Positions 12,875-25,993 of a stretch of 64,000 nucleotides of DNA are shown piece by piece. The stretch is taken from the NCBI GenBank assembly GCA_935421135.1, contig OW285188.1, positions 13,679,233 through 13,743,232 on the forward strand, in the 5' to 3' direction. The notes beneath the pieces are model-generated. The model was not told where the DNA came from. It saw nothing but the letters and a program-made list of their open reading frames with translations, and did no database searches. Position 1 is the stretch's first letter. The number at the start of each line of letters is the position of its first letter. Both the position numbers and the translations under genes were made by a program. The DNA is from Bugulina stolonifera (taxonomy: Eukaryota > Bryozoa > Gymnolaemata > Cheilostomatida > Bugulidae).

Positions 12875-13464
12875 TACAGCTGGGTCCAAGTTGTAGTTGT
12901 GACTTGCCAAGTCGAGTCACAAGTCAACTTTACTTGGAAATAAAACAATATCAAAAAATATTTTATTACATACGCTAGTGATAAGTCATCATGATCTGCA
13001 ATAGCATTAGTGCTATGATAGGCTAAGAAGTTGGGCTGGCCAGTGGACACCCTGTCCCATGCGCTGTTTATATATGCACATGCATGTATGTATATAGATA
13101 CAATGCAACACTATATCACACATTCACACCACTGTTACTATATACAATGCCACAATATCATTATGGCCAGTTTAGACCATCATGCCAATAATACTACAAT
13201 TGAGGACTATTTCGTTACCACAATTGCATAGATAATATTCATGTCCAGCTACACCTTTATGTTGTATATATTGGAATATTATCTACTAAAAGTAAAATGT
13301 GAAATGTTTATGGAAACGCAACTTTTAGCTTTCTCTCACTTCAATTGCATTTTTAATTGACTTTGACTTGACCTGAGGCAACACAGACTTTACTTTGACT
13401 CGACTCCACAATTTTAGAAATGACTTGACTTATTGACTTCAAGTCCGACTTGGACCCAGCTCTG
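12875..13464. mobile_element. hAT-like MITE, about 590 bp
   Basis: The left end carries AGCTGGGTCCAAGT (about 12878) and the right end its reverse complement ACTTGGACCCAGCT, ending CTCTG at 13464. Flanks GTTCATAC (12867-12874) and GTGCATAC (13465-13472) form an 8-bp target duplication with one mismatch. Both subterminal regions are rich in GACTTG/CAAGTC and GACTCG motifs in either orientation. There is no coding capacity. It lies between the divergent HOGA1-like and INTS8 genes. Confidence 0.75.
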
Positions 13465-14395
13465 GTGCATACAGAGTTACAAATGGTTCAGCTAAGGTAA
13501 TCTTCTCTTCTTCTTTAGAACATACTAGAGCAGTTGCAAGGGGTGTGCCTCATCTGTTAGCAGGTTGTGATCAAATTAGCTATGGCCAGGTTTCATGCTG
13601 TTTCAGCACTTATCTTATGTGACTACATTATTCGATAATTGGTATTGATTGCTTCTGGCGGCCTAGTATTTATGAGCTCGTCATAATTAATCAGGTTCAG
13701 ACCTTACAAGAACTTCTTCCGCTGAAATATTACTATAACTAATAAACTATTAACTATTACTATAACTTTTACTTTACTATTACTACTTACTTTTAACTTT
13801 AGAATTTAGCTTAGTGGAGAGTTTACTGTTTGCAGTTCAGTAAAGAAAAAATGCACAATAATATTATGAATATTAATAGATATGGAATAGAGCTTGGACT
13901 TGCAAAAATGTAATTATAATAATATTATATATTATTATAATAATTTAATATATAAATATCACTAGACTATGCATTTTGAAGTTTCCTTTGCTAAGCAAGA
14001 TAGTGTTGCGCCTACTGCAAATTTGATTTGACACTATCGGGTGAAATTTAGGATCCCCGTCTCATAAGGTGTCGTGTTAAACTTTAACTAAAATTTTAGT
14101 ATCCAATTAGAAACACAATACTTACTCATCGACCAATCAGTTGCAGCTAATTCTTCTATTGGCTGAGCATATTCTTATCTGTCTGTTCTGTCCGCGAATC
14201 CTGTTTTCATTTTTCAATGTTTTTGTCATATGATATTCACAGTTGTTGATTTAATATTCATAATTATACTATAACGTTGATTTGGTAGTAATACGCGAAG
14301 TTAAACGGTCCAATTTATTAATATTGACTGTGTTATTATCATCCCCGGCTGACTCTAACATACATGATCGATATAAGTAAAATTGTAGGAGCAAC

Positions 14396-17300
14396 ATGGA
14401 TGCTGGCACATCTGTTATAAATGAGGATTTAGTTGACGCCAAGCTTGCTGCCACATCATGGTATGAATTTCTGTTAAAACCAGATCTCTTGTTCGAGCAC
14501 CTTTCTAATGCAAACGCTGTCCCTGGACATCATCAGCTGATTATTCAGTTTCTCCAACAAGCAAACGCTCTTGAAGCAGGTCTAAACGCAGGTGAAGCAA
14601 AGAACATTGAGAAGGACCAACCGCCAAATGAAGGAGCGATTCCAATTAAAGATGAAGCAAATGCTAATAAAGGTCCAGGACTAATTTTAGGTAATTATTT
14701 TTTACATATTGAACTTTTGCAATCACCTCATACGCCTAATTGTTTTAATATTTCTTACTTCTATGTTTTATGGTGATAAAGGACTCCGTACTTTGTGTGT
14801 TTGTAGTTCGAGGTCCATTTTAGTAGGGAGCGTTATCAAATTTTACTCCAATTATTAATACCTATATTTACATTTTGCCTACTGATAAGCTCTTGAGATA
14901 TGTGATAATTTAATTTATACAGTTTTTATTCCAACACTTCTTTTAGGTGCTAAGGGAGATGAGATAGTAGAAAAGCAATATTTCAAAAAGAAGATCCATG
15001 CATTGAAGCTGCTGGCACTCAAGATTGCTGCTTATGGTATTTAACTGATTACATTTTATTGACAGAAAGTGTAACAATAATTCCCTAGATTTTGTTGTGG
15101 TTAGTAGGCCTAAATGTATAGGGTAATAAATGATTGAAATATAATTTATGCATTTTATTAGGTCAATGGAATCTGAAAGCTTTGATGAGTGCGATACCAG
15201 GTCCATTGATACTTCAACTACTTCAGTTGCTTATGATCACTTCGTCTGGGAAGTTGGAGGAAAGTGATGAAGCTTTAATTGAAACGCTTAATCAAAATGA
15301 TCACTCTGATCATTACTTTTTCTCTCTTCTCTTGTATCACAGATGGTTAGTATTTATTGCTTACAAATCTTAAATCTTTGGGTCTACACCATGCGCTATG
15401 GTGCCTAAGAAAATACTTTTGTTGCATTAGGTTTCCCATATAGATTCAATTTTCTACCATATGTTAGCATGGCAACCTGGCCATGTCTTATTGCTATGCA
15501 ACTATGCACTAGTTGTCTTGCACATTACTTATATCATTGAAGGTGTTTGCAAACTGTATTGCAAGACTGTATGCCGAAGAAACCAACCAGAACCAACTCT
15601 ATACCAGTGTAAGTGACTAGTTACTCTTTTCTAGAAGTGACATTCTAAGTTTTTTCTGAATTTTTTTGGTTGTAATTAGCTATACTTTATATTATTATGC
15701 CTGCATGATATCTCATTGCGTTACACTAGTAATAATTATTTCAGACCAGGTTTAACAGAGCCTGTTATACAAATGGTAAAGATTGGTGAAGAGAAATTAG
15801 CTCAGGTATGTCTGGCCTTACCATAACATTGTGTTTGTATACATATTCTACATGTGTTGTATTTGTTAGTCATCACCACCATATTAGGTGATGACATTTT
15901 GACAATGGCCATAGCCAATAGCCAATAGCTATAGCCATGCTTGTACATATATATTATTATTATTCATGATGCTGCAGGGTTACAATTCGTTCCATATTAT
16001 ACTCTGGTCTAATACACAACGCAGTACACTTAAATAAAAGACCCAACAACATGTAAGTAGTGTTCAATATCGTATTGAGGGCTTATCTCGCAACTGTAAT
16101 ATAGGATGCAGATGCATAACACATGTGCACCTGCTTCTGTTCCTAAACCAATAATTATAAAAGATGCTTTGATCTTTAATCATATCATATCACTGACTAC
16201 TTTTGCAGATTAAGAAATTGTTTGGCAAGTGTAAGTCAACATTGACCGAATGCTTGAACTTGAATCGCCAGGTTTGCATTCCCACTTATGAGTGCTTTGA
16301 TTTTACTGGCTCTGCAATGGGTGAAGTGAAACTCAGCTGGGAAAAAGGAGAGATACGACAAAATGAATCTTGGAGCCAGCAGGTATCAATCTTTATTTCT
16401 CTGTGTAAAGTTTGTTTTTCTGCATTGTTTGTAGTCTTTTGATTTGTCTTTATTAATTTACATTTTTTTCTTCTCCATGATACTAACTGATGAAGATTTT
16501 TTTCTCCAGATAGGCTAAACAATAGGAAGGTTGCAGACTTGCTGATTTAGTGTTTACGCCGCTGATTTTCACGCTGCGTTCGAGTTGAGGTAATGTTCAA
16601 TTAGACTGTACTAATTATAGATTGCTTTTCACTAGACTGTTCTAATTATAGATTGCTTTTGACCTTGGCACAGTATACTTCTATGAGACGGACTACTATA
16701 AAGCATTAGATATGTTCAGCAATGTGCAATCCAATAGTTCAAAGGTAGGTTTGTACCAAATTAATTCACATCACTGGTATATGACAAAACTTGACTCATT
16801 TACATTATATATGATTACTATTTCTTATGATCATTCTACTGTAGAGCTGTTTATGTGGAGATATAGAGCCAGCAGTACTGGCTGGCTACATCAAGGCTTG
16901 TCAGGCCTTAGTGAATCAGAAGAAATATGCTGGTAATGATATCAACGTCTTCAACACAGCGGTGAAGGAGATGAATATTCAGGTATCATAATGTATATGC
17001 ATTTTATAATGCAGTAGCTTTATATTAGTTGGCAATTTATTTTTAAAGGTATATGGACATAGTAAAAGCTCTGATACCACTACTCTGCTAAAAACGTTTG
17101 GTATCCATGTATGTTGGTGCTCTTAATAAATGTATTGAATGACTTATTTCAGAGATGTGATAAATAGAATATAATATATTTTATTTATTACTCGAACAGC
17201 TGTATAACATTGTTTATAAAACAGACAGAAATTGACTGAAATGTTGCCATTGCAGGCAGTTGTTGATATATTACACAAGAATGTAAAAACCAGATCGCTG

Positions 17301-20300
17301 CCATCAACTGCTGCTGACAGCGCTGTGCTGCTTCTAAATCAAGTCAAAGAAGATACTACCAAAAGGTAGGATTCATTACTGGTATTTCTGTATGCTGTAA
17401 CCTTGAAGGTTTGCAGTCCTAGTATTTTCCACTTGTTTTTACATGTTTTTACTTATTGATGATGGTGAACTGTTGTTTGATTTTAGTAAGTATTTTTCTG
17501 CTCTATTTAGATTTAGAGTTGTTACTAATTTTAATACCTCGTTACTCATTAGTTTGTCAGAAGATTTGCTCATGAGGTTAGACTGTCTGTGTTGTGTATT
17601 GCACACCATGAGAGGGGACCCTTACCACCTCTCCCAACCATCCACGCCTGCCCTCAGGACTCAAAGGAACAATTATTTAATTGATGTGAGTATAGTACTG
17701 ATGACTTCATTCAGTTACTATAGTCAAATTGTTGTTTAGGATTTCAAGATTATTCATGCAATTCCAATATCAGTAGCTAGTGATATGTTTACAATAACAG
17801 CTGTCAATCATTAATAGCAAATAGTTTGTGCATGCGAATTGAAAAGGTCAGTAAGGTGAGTACGATGTTTATAATGAGCTACTTCTTCAGGTTTTAGCTG
17901 TTGCAACAGAGAACTGTTCAAGAACTGAGAAGTCATATGTCACATCTTTCTTGACGTACCTGACGAGTCTAGAACCACAGATATCTGCTCTGATTGCTGA
18001 CGAGCAAACACTTAGTGGTCTTTTAGGTTCCAAATTGTCATCAAAGCCACCAAATGGCACTAATATGGATAGAAAAGCTGTTACCACACCATCTCTACTA
18101 GGTATAAGTTCTCTCTTTGTTATTCCTGAAAGAGTTATGAGGAATTCATCTTCTGTATTTTTAGTTGTGTATTTATCAACCTCATTCTAATGTTGCTTTC
18201 ACTAGCTGCGTATGTATGTGTATGCAATGGCCCTTTGCCTTCCACCGATGACATTGTATATGAATGAGCAAAATTTCATACTTATTTTTGTGAACAATTG
18301 CCAGATGGTTACATATATCGGTGACAGTCAACAGTAAAATATGTAGCAAGATAATACTCCTGTATCTCTCGCAAAATGACTCCCTTTTATGTGAATGATA
18401 TTAATCTGTTACATAATTATACATCTCATTGTTGCTTCTTTGATGTTTGTTATTATTTATTTATTTGGATGTTAAAGTTTTATAGTATGATATTGCAGAG
18501 CCACAGATGTATGATGTAAGCGAAACTATACTTGCACACACATATAACGCTGACAAGATATGGCACTTGCTCTGTACACTGCATTCACCTGCTGAGTTGA
18601 AGGCTGTCGTAGATTTTGTAAGTTTAATTTCAGGAAATAGTCATATAATATACAGTCTGTCTAAACCTGGGTTAGTGTGAACATGTATATTTTTACGCAT
18701 AGGGTAAAGATGTACGTGCTGACGAATGTAAAGCATGGCATATAATTCTCCAATATGACTAAGTTTCCTGCCTCTGATATTTATACAAATTTTAAATAAT
18801 CTTGTAGTTGAATGTGTCTAGAATTAAGAATGGTTGTAATAATAACAATTCTCATTTGACTGAACATAATATTCGCTCTGATATTGTCTAGTATTCACGT
18901 ATAACTTTTACCTAATGTTTTAGTGGAAACTTCCTAAAGATCTGGATAAACTGTTTGGGGAGTTGAAGATGGACCTAAGTTCAGTCTGTGCTTATATCCT
19001 GATAGCCAAAGCTAAGGAGCTCATTCTAATCAAAGTAAATCTTTACTCAGCGTATTAATTACATAGAATGTCCTTGTAGGATGCTTTATGATGAATCTTG
19101 TGTGCCTTAGTTTATAACATGAATTGCCAGTAAAAGTTTTATTTTCAATAAAGGTTGTCTTGGAAGCAAATTGCTCACGATGTCTAGGTTTTATAAATAA
19201 GTAAGGACTGTTATGCATATTAGGCGTATTTGGAAACTGTACTGGTTCATATAGCACTGGTCTAACTATCCGAATACAACTTGAGTGTTCAGGCGTGACT
19301 AGTGCTTGCTTTGAAGAGAAATCCCCTTGCTAAGTGAATATACTTTATATTATTATTGCCAGGCACGCCTTGGCCTTGCCTTGCGTTATAGCTAGCGCTA
19401 TATTATTGAATAAAATATATTGTTATTGCCGCAGATTGCTATTTATAAGCTTGCACGGTGCAATATCCGAATACGCCTATTATGTGTTTAGATTTTTCTA
19501 TGTTTATTCTAACTACCCTTTCACCAGATATGTTACCACTGTATTATCTCACTGTTGAATTAGGGGTTGTATTATCTCACTGTTGAATTAGGAGTTGTAG
19601 TATCTTACTGTTGAATTAGGAGTTGTATTATCTTACTGTTGTATTAGGAGTTGTATTATCTTACTGTTGTATTAGGAATACTCTCAGGCAGTTACTCTGC
19701 TGGAAGCTGCTGAGAAGACTATTAGAGCTGCAGCTAAAATACAGAAGATGATAAAATGGGAGATATTATACTGCAACCTGTTGTCGATTAAAGTTGATCC
19801 AGGGAAGCATAACCCAGCTGAGATAGATTCAGCGGTGAAGGCTCGTCTCTATGCTCTCAAAATAGACTCGGGTAATGCAGTAAATAATGCACACGTAGTG
19901 TATAGCCAACTCACCTGTTTCACCTTGTCTATATTTTAATGGATTATTTCTATGTCGCCATACAATGCTAGCAGGTCTAGGATGACTGTTTCATTTAGTA
20001 TAGGTTTTCTGTATCATTTGGCTTCAGTTTATGTTATAAACCATCAGGTACCTGGTTTCCATACACGTCAGTATGTTATTTACCTTTAAGCTGACTCTGC
20101 TATCACATTGGTACAGAATCAGTTGTTTTTGATGTCTTATTTTTACTTTACCCAATGTGAGGATGTAATTCTTACTGGCAGAATGAACAGAGATTATTTG
20201 TACAAAGCAATTCCATGATGGACTGACCCTCTTGAATTACTTGTTATGATATTGAAGTTTCTTTCGAATTTCCCACAGGTCAAGGGGGAGATAACTTCGC

Positions 20301-21310
20301 TTATTATAGTCAATGCAGTAATGACTACTAAATACATTGCACAATCAATATATACGTTCTTAGCACATGATTAGGATGATATTATAGATGGTATATTTGT
20401 AGAGGTCAGCTCGCATGACAACCTGGTAATGGAGTGTGTATCATACCTACTGCTATCTAAAGACTGGGAGTACCTTTCTTCCCTCCATGACACAAGAGTA
20501 GCGTACACAGAGGTACATCTGCTTATAAATTTTCATTAACTATGATGATTTTTACTGGCATATCCCAGTGATCCACCGTGTATGTTGTTTTAAATTCAGT
20601 GTTATGATATTCTAATTTAGTGTATATGGATTATCTTCCACTCTGTGGACATTTACATCTCTCCTTAATTCCACAATAATGGAGGACAACTCCTGTCTCA
20701 CTTTAGATTATTGTAATGATTTGCAGTATGCCAGGCAGCTGATAAACGTATGCAAAGAGTTGCCTGCTGTACAGTTTGCCAAGGTTCCTGGGAAAGTACT
20801 ATGGGACTCCTCCATTACTATATTCTCAGTCCAGAATGTGGGCAAAAGAATTCGACTTGGAAACCAGGCTATGCTCCCCAAAGACAGCTACAAAAAATTT
20901 GTTCTCACAATCAATGTAAGCTTATTGTTTAGTATTTGCAATTACAGTTGAAGTTTACTTTGGTTTAAACTTCAGAATAGGCACAGGTTAATGGAATCTC
21001 CTTATGCATAGTTGAAGTTGTCTTCTCTTTAGGCTCAGGAATATTTATTCAGAAACATTAATTGGTATGACTTTTCACTATGACAGGTTTCCAAAGATAA
21101 TAATGAGGATATCACATGGTGTTTCTAGTTACCCTCTCCTTTTGTAGTAATGTCAAAAAAGGTTTTATTTGTGTTATTAAGAGTTATGCTCCCTCTGTTG
21201 TATGGAATAACTCGACCGAAAGTATATTTTGTTAGGAACATGTTATTAATGTGCAACATGTTAACATGTAGTACCAGACTTGGTAGTAGTAGTAGTAGTA
21301 GTAGTAGTAA

Positions 21311-21364
<54 letters not shown>

Positions 21365-23649
21365 AAGTGATATCAGTAACCATTATGAAAGTCGCACGGT
21401 ATTTAACAGGAGCCGCTGGTACTATCTGTTCTCATATCATTACTGACTAAAGTATACAGTCTCAAGAACACAGATGCTGAAATTGATAGAAGTAACCAAT
21501 TCTGTTCAGTATGGCCGGAGTCATTGTCGTAAGTTGAGGCATTTCTCTTTCCTAGATTTAATTTGATAACCGTGTTAGAATTACTAACAGACACATCAGT
21601 TTATAGATTGTTTTGCATATATACTTGACAATGACACCTTCACACATGTCACTTGATATTTCTATCAATATCCGTGTATAATAAATATGGTGAAACTTCA
21701 TTCAATGATTTCTTACCAATGTACATGTATTACATGTATTATGGAGATAATACATTACATTGCTGTTACATAATATGCTTATACTTATCATTAGGAAGAA
21801 TGTGCTCGCCTCACTAGATGAGAGTTACTTGTGTGAACTTATGCTACATTTAGTACAACATGCACTCACTATCAACTCTATGCAGTCTACATGGCTAAAG
21901 ACCTACGCAGAGATACAGTTTGGTAAGTTCACTAAATGAACTGCATTTTGTTCGGGATATACATTTATTATATAAATACTGTTGAGTGTACAATGTACAG
22001 GTACAAATGCAATCATTTTTTACTTTTATTTGTGAATGGAAAGAAAGGTTGCTGTCAGAATATTGTTTATGGTTATGCAACAGGGTGTTCTCATCATGTA
22101 GCTTAACTGATACTGTGTGTTTCTAGCGTTGGGGAACCAGAAAGACGCTTTGAAATACTACCTCCAGTCTGCAAGTGTAGCAAGTAATAACTTCATGCAG
22201 CCAATACCCTACTATGTATTTGATAATGAGGTAAAAAAATTATATTTCGCCTTCATTCTTTTCATTTGGTCAAAGTTATTTTTAAGTAACAATTTAGTTG
22301 CAATTTTAATAATATCTAGATGCATAAATTACTAATAAAATATTTTAATATTTGCTATAATAATTACATGTATATGTGCACTGTATTTGTAATAAAATGT
22401 TATTTTGATGATGCGACCATTTTTTTGCCTCTCAGTATAATATAGGATAATATATTGTGGCGTGTAAGGCTATGTTATATAGTGTCACATTGTTGTGTTA
22501 CGTTATGTCATATCGTTATTGCCTCTACTGTAGGTGTACACACGATTAGTCAAATGCTGTGTTCAACTCAAACGCTTCACACAGGCAGCAGTCTTATCTC
22601 AGTTCTTTGATGAGCCAGACTACTCGGCAGCATTTAAATATCTCCAGGAGAAAGAGTGCCATGATGGAATGGATATATACTATGACTGCCTTTGGGATAT
22701 AAACATAATGGAGTACCTTATATGTATCCTTGACTTCTACGATTTTTTTCTGTCAGAAAGACCCCGTCGATATTATATGACCAAGTTATTCTATTCTTGC
22801 CACAGGCTGTACAGAGTGCACCTTGTACATGCAAGTTATTTTCTCTACATTTATTAGCCTATTCATTTCACAGGCTAGTAGCAAAATCTTTCTGTGCATG
22901 TACTCAAAATGTAATATTTGCTTTTCAGTTGGCTGTCAATCTAGGAATTATTTATGGCGAACCCCTAAAAGCAAGGTTCTACACAAAAACTATTTTGAGA
23001 GTAGGGTTGTAATATTGGGTATTACCTAGCTACATGTAGAGTGGTGTATTTCTCTGAAAGAACTGTGCCTGTTTCTTAACCAAACGTTCCAGATCTACAT
23101 GATAAAAGAGGAGAACTGGATAAGAAGCAGCAGTTGGTGAGAGTCTGTTAATTATTATAATATATTGTGTATTATGTTGTGATAGTTATGTAGTCATGTT
23201 GATATAATGTAGATGTGCTATAAATTATGTGTAATAGGCAGATCTATTCTCTGGGATCTTTCTATCAGAAATGTATATTATATCAGCAACAGTTTGGACA
23301 AGTAACAGTACGCTTGTACTTCTGCATGTAGGGCACAATTTGATATACATGAATTTGGAAGTTGTCCTCTAATTTTCTAAGAGAGGACAATTTTAGCTTC
23401 TAATTACATAGATTCTGAACTCCCATTATTTTGATGGCATCAGTTGCTGCATATGTACATTATTATAATGGTTACTGTTATACTTAACAGATTCAGCTGG
23501 TGAGCAATCCTGAAATCAACACTAATAATCCAGAACCAATACTACAGGCCTTTAGATCTCATAGGAAGTCCAGGTTCTTCAGGCTAATCTACAAGCAATA
23601 TTGCTATGAGATGAATTCCTCTTCTGCACCTTCCATTCAGCGTTGTTAA
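14396..23649 (+). CDS. INTS8: Integrator complex subunit 8
   Basis: INTS8 belongs to the nuclear Integrator complex, which cleaves snRNA and promoter-proximal transcripts; INTS8 helps attach the PP2A phosphatase module. 22 exons: 14396-14690, 14947-15036, 15162-15345, 15543-15608, 15745-15805, 16209-16382, 16652-16744, 16845-16982, 17256-17365, 17553-17685, 17891-18101, 18499-18617, 18924-19034, 19688-19871, 20388-20512, 20727-20915, 21410-21528, 21795-21922, 22127-22230, 22534-22723, 23093-23136, 23491-23649. All phases close to about 1008 aa; the human protein is about 995. Diagnostic stretches: SWYEFLL (N-terminus), LLALKIAAY, FDLGTVYFYETDYYKALD (TPR-like helix pair), CKELP, YTRLVKCCVQLKRFTQAAVL, MDIYYDCLWDINIMEYL and a basic C-terminus (FRSHRKSRFFRLIYKQY). 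The 5' limit of exon 10 (17553) and exon 15 (20388) are the least certain splice sites. Confidence 0.93.
16602..16663. repeat. 31-bp tandem duplication across an INTS8 splice acceptor
   Basis: Copy 1 (16602-16632) and copy 2 (16633-16663) read tagactgt-a/t-ctaattatag followed by attgctttt. Copy 2 contains the real intron-exon junction of INTS8 exon 7 (exon starts 16652); copy 1 carries a decoy acceptor ending at 16620. Confidence 0.9.
19541..19676. repeat. 28-bp tandem repeat, about 4.8 copies
   Basis: The unit gtattatctcactgttgaat plus taggggtt repeats with a few substitutions. The array sits in an INTS8 intron and stops about 11 bp before the acceptor of the exon at 19688, overlapping the usual branch-point and polypyrimidine zone. 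Confidence 0.9.
21282..21364. repeat. (AGT)n microsatellite in an INTS8 intron
   Basis: About 27 AGT triplets with one interruption (AAT near 21308). It lies between the exons at 20727-20915 and 21410-21528, ending about 46 bp before the acceptor. The open frame through it is a repeat artefact. Confidence 0.95.
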
Positions 23650-23926
23650 ATACATCTACAGAATAAGTGTAGAACTTCTAGTAGGCATAGTTCCTAACCC
23701 ATGCTGACTTCTAATGTATCTAGCATCGGTATTGAAAGATTTATAGATTAACAATACCAATTTCTGTCCTGTGGAGATCTTGGAAGTTGTTTCTGTACAT
23801 TGATATGCTCTCTTCATTGTTACTATACAATTTTACCACCCTCTACTTTGCTGTCTGAGCAAAACTGAATCTTGTTTTTGTATATAAGGAGAAGTTTATT
23901 GAGTTGTATATAGTTGTTGTGCACTG

Positions 23927-23932
23927 AATAAA
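23927..23932 (+). promoter_or_regulatory. Polyadenylation signal AATAAA for INTS8
   Basis: Canonical hexamer 278 bp after the INTS8 stop codon, on the coding strand, followed by GT/T-rich sequence. Confidence 0.5.
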
Positions 23933-25993
23933 GTCAATGATGGTAGATCTGTACATTTGCTCTTATTGTTTTACAATTTTTACTTCTTCTTGATTAGTTT
24001 TCATTTAATAAATAATATGAATAAAAAATGTGAAAAATCGAGTAGGAGGATGAATACGTTACAATGTGAGGTTTACCAAGACAAATGCATATTTTTAGCA
24101 TCAGTGAGTTTCCAGCCCCTTGTACAGGTTTCGATGGGAGTTGCCCTATCTGAGCTATGAGAGATGATAACTTCAATTTGCAGCAACTTATCTTAGTGTG
24201 GGAGTTGCGTTCCCAGATCATTCTTCCACTCAATTTTGATTGGACTGATTTAATTATGCAGTTCCATTTAGTGCATTTGTGAGCTAGCCTTAGTTCTTAG
24301 TATCTAGTTTACAGCTTACCACTAAATATGTTGTTATGGCCAGCAACTTTACAAGCGCGGCGCAAAATTCAAAACGTGACTTCCAAGGCTATCAATGTTC
24401 TGAGCTGCAAACAGCTTGGATATAAAACATAATCAGATATCATAATCATAACAATTATTTATTATTAATTGCGTCTCGTCTTATTATTATTCATTATTAA
24501 TTGTAATATGTATATAATAAGGATTTTTATTTTTAAACATTATTTTATTTATGCGTTGAAGCATTCTGATAAGGACGTTTACTAATGATGTAGTAGAAAA
24601 AGTCTACCGCATCCACCCTTCACGGCAATTCAGTTCGGTCACAGTCAGTGAGTTAATGATCAACTCGAACTGAGCGTGTCAGGAAATCGGACTTGCATCA
24701 ATATCTGCAACGCCCTAGACCGTTTAGGGCAGAAGGGGCGTGCCTCATTGCTGTACCAATGGATGGAATACTTTGTTCCACATGCCAATGCTATCAATTG
24801 AACCTGGTTTGGAAGGGAAAGTTTACCCCAATCTGATAACCATGAGATCGCTGGGGTTTGCCTACTCCTGCAAACGCTATTACTAATAGGCTCGGCTATA
24901 GTAAACGGAGCTTTGTTCTATAATCAAACAGGGTGCTATTTGTTTTCCAGTCTCTGGCATTACAGAGCCCTGTTTTAATTGATTGATACAGCGACTCCGA
25001 TTATAGGCCTACATTGTACATGTTTATTAAATGTAAACTGTCATCATTAGCTGGATATTAATCGAGGCCACTGATGGACTGGCCTTACGCCTAGCCTATA
25101 AAGCCAGGCCAACAAACTAGCCGGCCTACCAGAGCTCACGGTTTCTAGTGTAGCGAAGCCTTTACACCAGTGACCACAACTACAGCCTCTTAGGTTCTTT
25201 TGATTGTGATTACTGGCAATGGTAACCGTACTTGCATGAGTAGAGAACTCTCAGTTGCCCATACCACTGGCTTAGCCACCAACTCGTACAGGTGCACCGT
25301 GAGCTTCAACAAGCCAGCTCTGTTGTCCATAGTTGACATCAATAAATCTCCAGCCAATAGCGAAAGTTATAAATTTTAAATAGATTTGAAGTCATTATAG
25401 CTGACCTTAGCAAATTACAACGGGGCTCTGTGATGCTGGTGCTGAAAATATTAACATATAGATGTGAAGGTCAGATAGGGCTTGTGCAGTAGATAATCTT
25501 TCAACTTGTGTATCTCAAAGGCAGTTTGAACTATATAAACCATATACATGTATAGGCATATTAGATAATTCATCAAACAAATTAAGAACAAAAATTATAA
25601 CATTGCATTAAGCTACTAAAATTTGATAATAATAATTAGATTTTCAAATGCAGGCACTGATGAACCATTTTGGTTTAAGAACTACATGTACTTGTGCATC
25701 AGGTTCAAAAGTTCAAAAGTATGAGAAAAAGGTAGCCCAGTCACCTGGCATTGACAAAGTCTAAACCTGTTGTCTTTTCAAAATTACTTTATGCAACGTG
25801 GAAACCCGTACTTATACAAGTATTTGCTTTCACTAACTATAATTAGTCAGTTCATCGAAGCTGGTGACATTGGTAAATTAAGTTAAACAATTGATTGTAT
25901 AATTGTGAGTGGATATTAGAATAAAATAATATATTTGACTCAAACGGATTATTTATTAATGTATATTGGCATGCTGGTTGTTTTTTCCTAGAT
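23933..25993. other. INTS8-GON4L intergenic region, no gene seen
   Basis: No supportable frame. It probably holds the GON4L promoter and possibly an untranslated first exon, because the GON4L ATG lies only 2 bp after an acceptor-like tttttcctag. A weak inverted pair around CAGAGCCC (about 24962 and 25427) lacks a target duplication. Confidence 0.5.

Noticed and set aside
17443..17552. Earlier start for INTS8 exon 10
   Set aside because: An acceptor at 17511 also keeps the frame, but the extra residues do not look like the family; 17553 was preferred with modest certainty.
24962..25430. Possible hAT MITE bounded by inverted CAGAGCCC...TAATT
   Set aside because: The flanking 8-mers (TGGCATTA and TGATGCTG) do not match, so no target duplication supports it.
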